NCBI GenBank assembly: GCA_964594985.1
Contig: CAZQNQ010000026.1
Coordinates: 1-64,000 of the forward strand
Source: JADLHS01 sp964594985
Lineage (GTDB): Bacteria > Verrucomicrobiota > Verrucomicrobiia > Limisphaerales > JADLHS01
DNA length: 64,000 nt
Direction of reading: 5' to 3'
A program made the position numbers and the translations under genes. Below, one piece after another: positions 61,770 through 64,000 of the stretch (its first letter is position 1; the number at the start of each line of letters is the position of its first letter). A model generated the notes under the pieces. The model saw only the letters and a list, made by a program, of their open reading frames with translations. It made no database searches and was not told the origin of the DNA.

Positions 61770-63905
61770 ATGTCTGTGGTCCATAAACACACCAATCGCC
61801 TCGCCCGCGAGAAATCGCCCTATCTCCTCCAGCACGCGCACAACCCGGTGGATTGGTTCGCGTGGGGCGATGAAGCGTTCGCCAAGGCCCGCGCGGATAA
61901 GAAGCCCATCCTGCTCAGCATCGGCTACTCGACGTGTCACTGGTGTCACGTGATGGAGCGCGAATCGTTCGAGGACGAAAAGATCGGCGCTTTTCTGCGC
62001 GAGCATTTCGTGAGCATCAAGGTGGATCGCGAGGAGCGGCCCGATGTGGACAAGATTTACATGACGTTCGTGCAAAGTACGACGGGCGGGGGCGGCTGGC
62101 CGTTGAATGTGTTTCTGACGCCGGACCTGAAACCCTTTTTCGGCGGCACGTATTTCCCGCCGGATGATCGGCATGGGCGCGGCAGTTTTCTGTCTGTGTT
62201 GCAACAGGTCGCGGCGGTCTGGCGCGAGCGGGGCATTGAAGTCGCGGCTTCGGCGGATGAAATCCACGCGCGGCTCGAACTGTTGACGGCGCAAGGTTCT
62301 GCCGACCCGATTTCGCTTACAAAAGAAGTTCTGTTACGTGCCGGTGAGTTGTTTCGTAGTCAGTTTGATGGGGCAAACGGAGGTTTTGGGGGCGCTCCAA
62401 AGTTTCCTCAACCAAGTGTTCCGCAATTCTTACTCCGCCATTTTAATCGTTTTCACGACGGCATATCGCAAATCATGGTCCTACACACTTGCGATAAAAT
62501 GGCTGCTGGCGGCATCTATGATCAACTCGGCGGCGGGTTTGCGCGTTACTCCGTAGATGCTCACTGGCTGGTTCCGCATTTCGAAAAAATGCTCTATGAT
62601 AATGCCCAATTGGTACAGCTTTATCTTGATACGCACCTATCATTGCGTGAGCCCGCACTTGTATCAGTTGGAAGTCCTAAGCGGTATGAGCAGATTGTGC
62701 GTGGCATTCTCGATTATGTCCTGCGCGACATGACGCATCTCGAAGGCGGGTTTTATTCCGCTGAAGACGCCGACAGCGAAGGGCAGGAGGGAAAGTTCTA
62801 CTGCTGGACGCATGATGAACTGGCGAAGTTGCTGTCGCCGGAGGAATTCAATGTGGCGGCCAGTTACTTCGGGATCACGAAGGAAGGAAACTTCGTGGAT
62901 CACAGCCATCCGAACCCGTTGCCGGGACTTAATGTTTTGAGCGTCGTGAAACCCCTCACCCCGGCCCTCTCCCCATCCGATGGGGAGAGGGTGGCCGACA
63001 GGCCGGATGAGGGGATGGCGGTTGTGGATGGGGTGTTGTTCACCGCTGCGATTGCGAAGATGCGCGCGGTACGTGCCAAGCGGGTTCGGCCGCATCTGGA
63101 CGACAAGATTCTGGCGTCATGGAACGGACTGATGCTCGGCGCGTTTGCCCGCGCGGCGGTGGTGCTCGGCGAGGGGAAGTATCGTGCGGCGGCAGAGAAG
63201 AATCTGGCGTTCATCCAGGCGAAACTTTGGGACGCGAAGATCAAGACGCTGTTTCATCGCTGGCGCGACGGCGAGCGGGACAACGTGCAGTTGCTCGAAG
63301 CCTACGCCTTCCTGCTTGATGGCGTGGTGCATCTCTACGAGGCGACGCTTGAACCGAAGCATCTTGAGTTCGCCATCGCTTTGGCCGAGGGGCTGCTGGT
63401 GAAATTTTACGATGTGGAGAACGGCGGCTTTTGGCAAAGCGCGGCGGGTGCGACGGATTTGATCCTGCGCGTGAAGGATGATTACGACGGTGCCGAACCG
63501 TCCGGCAACTCCGTGGCGACGCTGGCGTTGTTGAAACTGGCGGCGATCACCGGACGCGATGATTTCAAGCAGGCGGTGGAGGCGACGTTGCAGTTGTTCG
63601 CCTCACGACTGGAGAAATTGCCGCAAGCCGTGCCCTACATGTTGCAAGCGCTGGATTTCTGGCTGGAAGAGCCGCGGCGCGTGGTGATTGCCGGAAGCGC
63701 GGATGCCACAAATTTTCACGAATTGCTCCAGGCAGCGCACTCGGTTTATCAGCCGAACAAAGTCGTGCTCGGCAACACCGGCGCGGTAGAAGAATTTGCC
63801 CGCACCCTGCCGGCGAAAGACGGCGCGGTGGCTTATCTTTGCACGGGCAACGCCTGTCAGCCGCCGACGAGTGATGCGGCAAAACTTCGGGAGTTGCTGA
63901 GTTGA
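61770..63905 (+). CDS. YyaL/SSP411-like protein with thioredoxin-fold (DUF255) domain, carrying an in-frame repeat
   Basis: The 711-aa protein starts with the DUF255 thioredoxin-like domain: NRLAREKSPYLLQHAHNPVD, then IGYSTCHWCHVMERESFED with CHWCHVM as the signature. A six-hairpin-glycosidase-like (alpha/alpha) body follows, for example GGIYDQLGGGFARYSVDAHW and VPHFEKMLYDNAQL. The family is known from bacteria to human SPATA20; its reaction is unknown. Near residues 395-415 the family A repeat (62952-63014) is read in frame between NPLPGLNVLSVV and GMAVVDGVLF. The start is the ATG at 61770. Confidence 0.92.
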   Translation: MSVVHKHTNRLAREKSPYLLQHAHNPVDWFAWGDEAFAKARADKKPILLSIGYSTCHWCHVMERESFEDEKIGAFLREHFVSIKVDREERPDVDKIYMTFVQSTTGGGGWPLNVFLTPDLKPFFGGTYFPPDDRHGRGSFLSVLQQVAAVWRERGIEVAASADEIHARLELLTAQGSADPISLTKEVLLRAGELFRSQFDGANGGFGGAPKFPQPSVPQFLLRHFNRFHDGISQIMVLHTCDKMAAGGIYDQLGGGFARYSVDAHWLVPHFEKMLYDNAQLVQLYLDTHLSLREPALVSVGSPKRYEQIVRGILDYVLRDMTHLEGGFYSAEDADSEGQEGKFYCWTHDELAKLLSPEEFNVAASYFGITKEGNFVDHSHPNPLPGLNVLSVVKPLTPALSPSDGERVADRPDEGMAVVDGVLFTAAIAKMRAVRAKRVRPHLDDKILASWNGLMLGAFARAAVVLGEGKYRAAAEKNLAFIQAKLWDAKIKTLFHRWRDGERDNVQLLEAYAFLLDGVVHLYEATLEPKHLEFAIALAEGLLVKFYDVENGGFWQSAAGATDLILRVKDDYDGAEPSGNSVATLALLKLAAITGRDDFKQAVEATLQLFASRLEKLPQAVPYMLQALDFWLEEPRRVVIAGSADATNFHELLQAAHSVYQPNKVVLGNTGAVEEFARTLPAKDGAVAYLCTGNACQPPTSDAAKLRELLS
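62952..63014. repeat. In-frame family A repeat inside the YyaL-like gene
   Basis: cccctcaccccggccctctc, ccatccgatggggagagg and gtggccgacaggccggatgagggg show the complete family A core with a small insertion in the right arm. The frame is open before and after it. Confidence 0.9.
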
Positions 63906-64000
63906 GTGTTGGGGACACAAGCTGCCAGTGGGCGTGGGCGGCCTGGGAGCGCCAGCATCTTGCTGGCGACTTGTAGTGGTGTTTTACTCTGGAAACTCGC
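63906..64000. repeat. Window end: start of another gggagcgccagc-type repeat
   Basis: gcctgggagcgccagcatct and tgctggcgac at 63942-63971 equal the beginning of the element found in tsaB (58401) and after the FtsK-like gene (40232). No further gene begins before the end of the window. Confidence 0.75.

Overview
The window looks like chromosomal DNA of a GC-rich Verrucomicrobiota bacterium, probably from the Pedosphaera/Limisphaerales side of the phylum. This is inferred from style, not from a marker gene: a secreted GH25 enzyme with passenger-like repeats and a C-terminal module ending in an FYRLR-type motif, GH29 and PelA-like secreted enzymes, many TPR proteins, and a very high load of dispersed palindromic repeats in gaps and inside genes. 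No rRNA, tRNA, CRISPR array, intact transposase or integrase was seen.

Layout. 0.7-1.6 kb: two tandem paralogous lipoproteins. 1.8-7.7 kb (minus): PilT-type ATPase coupled to a TPR protein, a Ycf46-like AAA ATPase, a 71-aa protein, an ECF sigma factor and a membrane TPR protein. 7.9-18.2 kb: SDR oxidoreductase, secreted GH25 protein, two very small proteins, Ada, an exported TPR protein, a zinc-ribbon protein and an AlkC/AlkD-like repair protein. 18.3-23.7 kb: J-domain protein, RRM protein, an IF-1, a hybrid histidine kinase and a PelA-like lyase. 24.1-37.6 kb: proton-pumping pyrophosphatase, PLP enzyme, aquaporin, methyltransferase, large SWIM/SNF2 helicase, GH29 fucosidase, CvfB-like S1 protein and a TPR protein.

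37.6-45.2 kb is an accessory block of eight co-oriented genes bracketed by 46-bp direct repeats (one mismatch). It holds an unknown protein, an FtsK/SpoIIIE-like protein that has lost the Walker A lysine and Walker B aspartate, a Tat-type exported receiver-like protein, an AAA ATPase, an unknown 181-aa protein, a DnaQ-like exonuclease, an AT-richer PD-(D/E)XK-type nuclease and a tandem zinc-finger protein. This is the best candidate here for an undescribed system.

45.6-64 kb is mostly housekeeping: murA, an MFS transporter, rpsB-tsf, a secreted protein next to an ECF sigma remnant, proC, a methyltransferase, an AI-2E-type transporter, two small membrane proteins, DedA, tsaB/tsaE, a Uma2-like protein, thiL coupled to a CPBP protease, and a DUF255/YyaL protein.

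The most striking window-wide pattern is that several palindromic repeat families found in gaps also sit in frame inside intact genes: four sites in the SNF2 helicase and one each in tsaB, tsaE and the YyaL-like gene. Repeats also form the C-termini of at least two proteins. This recalls the Rickettsia palindromic elements, but the families here look different.
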